A stretch of 8,156 nucleotides of DNA, from NCBI GenBank assembly GCA_018816665.1, contig JAHIVM010000160.1, positions 1-8,156 of the forward strand, written 5' to 3'. Shown here piece after piece: positions 7,417 through 8,156 of the stretch. This stretch comes from Candidatus Zixiibacteriota bacterium (lineage in GTDB: Bacteria; Zixibacteria; MSB-5A5; GN15; FEB-12). The notes beneath the pieces are model-generated. The model ran no database searches, was not told where the DNA came from, and saw only the letters and a list, made by a program, of their open reading frames with translations. The position numbers were made by a program, and so were the translations under genes. Within the stretch, counting starts at the first letter, position 1, and the number at the start of each line of letters is the position of its first letter.

Positions 7417-8156
7417 ATGAAATCGCTTCATATCCGGATTCTGTCATGTGTCACGGTTCTTGTGGCCGTGTTCCTGATTACTCCTGCGTTGGCTCTTGCT
7501 GTCGAAGGTGACTGGGACGACGACGGTATTGACGATTCCCTGGACAACTGCCCCTACATGGCCAACCCCAATCAATTGGACAGCGACGGCGACGGTATCG
7601 GTGACGGCTGTTTTCAGGGCATTCGCATCGACCGGGTTGTCGGTCTTACTCCATCCGGAGGGGTCCGTGCCGGAACTCCCATAACGTTCGATATTCGAAT
7701 GACAAACGAAAAGGCCGACTGCTATAATGTGATCAACGGCTATCGCATCTGGTCACCGGAAGGCATTCCTTTCACCGCCGTGCAGGGCACCCGGTTGCAG
7801 CCATGGTGGGACATAGGATGGCCTGAATCATTTAACCAGCACTTTGAATGGGACGGCGCCAGTTATGTACCCGCGGCTGCCGGTATCGGCGGCCCGGCCG
7901 TAGGGAGCGATGTTGCGTTATCTCTTTCGGGTGTTAACTTCTTTGGTGGTTGCAGCATGCATCTCCCGGAGTGGTTCGACGATGTGGCGTACAATATCAC
8001 GATCGAGCCAATCGATCACCAATACGCCGGCGGAACGATTTGCATCGATTCCACTTACACGCCCCCGGGCAATCAGTGGAAGTGGGCCAGCGCGGTGGGA
8101 GGACCGGATGTTTTTCCTTCCTGGGACGGTCCTCACTGCTACGAAGTCGTTTCCTG
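7417..8156 (+). CDS. Secreted protein with thrombospondin type 3 repeat, 3' end beyond the window
   Basis: The frame stays open from ATG 7417 to the window edge (246 full codons). Residues 1-28 form a Sec signal peptide: Lys/His/Arg N-region, hydrophobic core, and an ALALA end with cleavage likely near 26-28. Residues 32-65 are a thrombospondin type 3 unit, with DDDGIDDSLDNCP and then DSDGDGIGDGC; the Asp ladder and two Cys (C45, C65) are the usual Ca2+-binding pattern. From about 66 on, an all-beta-looking domain contains TFDIRMTNE, W-rich stretches, SGVNFFGGCSMHLP and GGTICIDSTYTPPG, which I cannot assign. It shares the extracellular, Trp/Asp-rich style of the upstream mosaic protein. A C-terminal dockerin-like or sorting domain beyond the window is possible but unseen. 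Function is unknown; export and calcium binding are reasonable. Confidence 0.85.
   Translation, partial: MKSLHIRILSCVTVLVAVFLITPALALAVEGDWDDDGIDDSLDNCPYMANPNQLDSDGDGIGDGCFQGIRIDRVVGLTPSGGVRAGTPITFDIRMTNEKADCYNVINGYRIWSPEGIPFTAVQGTRLQPWWDIGWPESFNQHFEWDGASYVPAAAGIGGPAVGSDVALSLSGVNFFGGCSMHLPEWFDDVAYNITIEPIDHQYAGGTICIDSTYTPPGNQWKWASAVGGPDVFPSWDGPHCYEVVS
7510..7611 (+). other. Thrombospondin type 3 calcium-binding repeat
   Basis: Encodes residues 32-65 of the last protein. It has the pattern D-x-D-x-D-G-x-x-D-x-x-D-N-C-P then N-x-x-Q-x-D-x-D-x-D-G-x-G-D-x-C, which is close to the family consensus. The first Asp cluster starts with W33 in place of a usual Asp/Asn-flanked spacer residue. Confidence 0.85.

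Noticed and set aside
7496..8136. Short frames 7496-7684 (+) and 7918-8136 (-)
   Set aside because: They lie in other frames of the TSP3 protein gene, whose signal peptide, calcium repeat and unbroken frame are convincing.

Overview
The window reads as a stretch of bacterial chromosome from an uncultured, moderately GC-rich Gram-negative-type lineage. The best guess is the FCB-related candidate phyla, with Zixibacteria favoured. That guess rests on the C-terminal tandem VD-x-x-DLT-x-LIDHLFISF dockerin-like repeats, a secreted protein opening with a thrombospondin type 3 calcium repeat, and the recurring secreted modules. It is an inference from protein style, because no marker gene is present.

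Layout, all genes on the + strand. (1) 1-951: the 3' two thirds of a glycogen synthase gene (glgA), cut by the window edge. (2) 965-2845: a polytopic GT-C-type glycosyltransferase with a C-terminal TPR-like tail, starting 13 bases after glgA and probably co-transcribed with it. (3) 2877-3112: a strong promoter and a two-gene tRNA unit, tRNA-Gly(GCC) then tRNA-Cys(GCA), each followed by C plus a T8 tract. (4) 3113-3808: about 700 bases without a convincing gene, holding two sigma70-like promoters that probably give the next gene a long leader. (5) 3809-7225: a 1138-residue secreted mosaic protein made of a signal peptide, a CSLREA-like entry segment, a parallel beta-helix, an Ig-like module, a PPC-like domain, two Trp-rich modules and a dockerin-like pair. 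(6) 7226-7416: a 13-bp perfect hairpin, then a promoter. (7) 7417-8156: the 5' part of another secreted protein (signal peptide, TSP3 repeat, unassigned extracellular domain), open at the window end.

The first half is glycan metabolism: alpha-glucan synthesis plus lipid-linked sugar transfer at the membrane. The second half is a surface or exported protein locus whose two products both carry acidic repeats typical of Ca2+ binding. Four promoters with -35 TTGACA or TTGACG and AT-rich -10 boxes are visible, so a standard housekeeping sigma factor appears to serve both tRNAs and secreted-protein genes. I see no CRISPR array, transposase, integrase or phage gene. The most interesting material is the domain combination and the unassigned Trp-rich modules of the 3809-7225 protein, its 700-base upstream region, and the repeated T8 tract after each tRNA.
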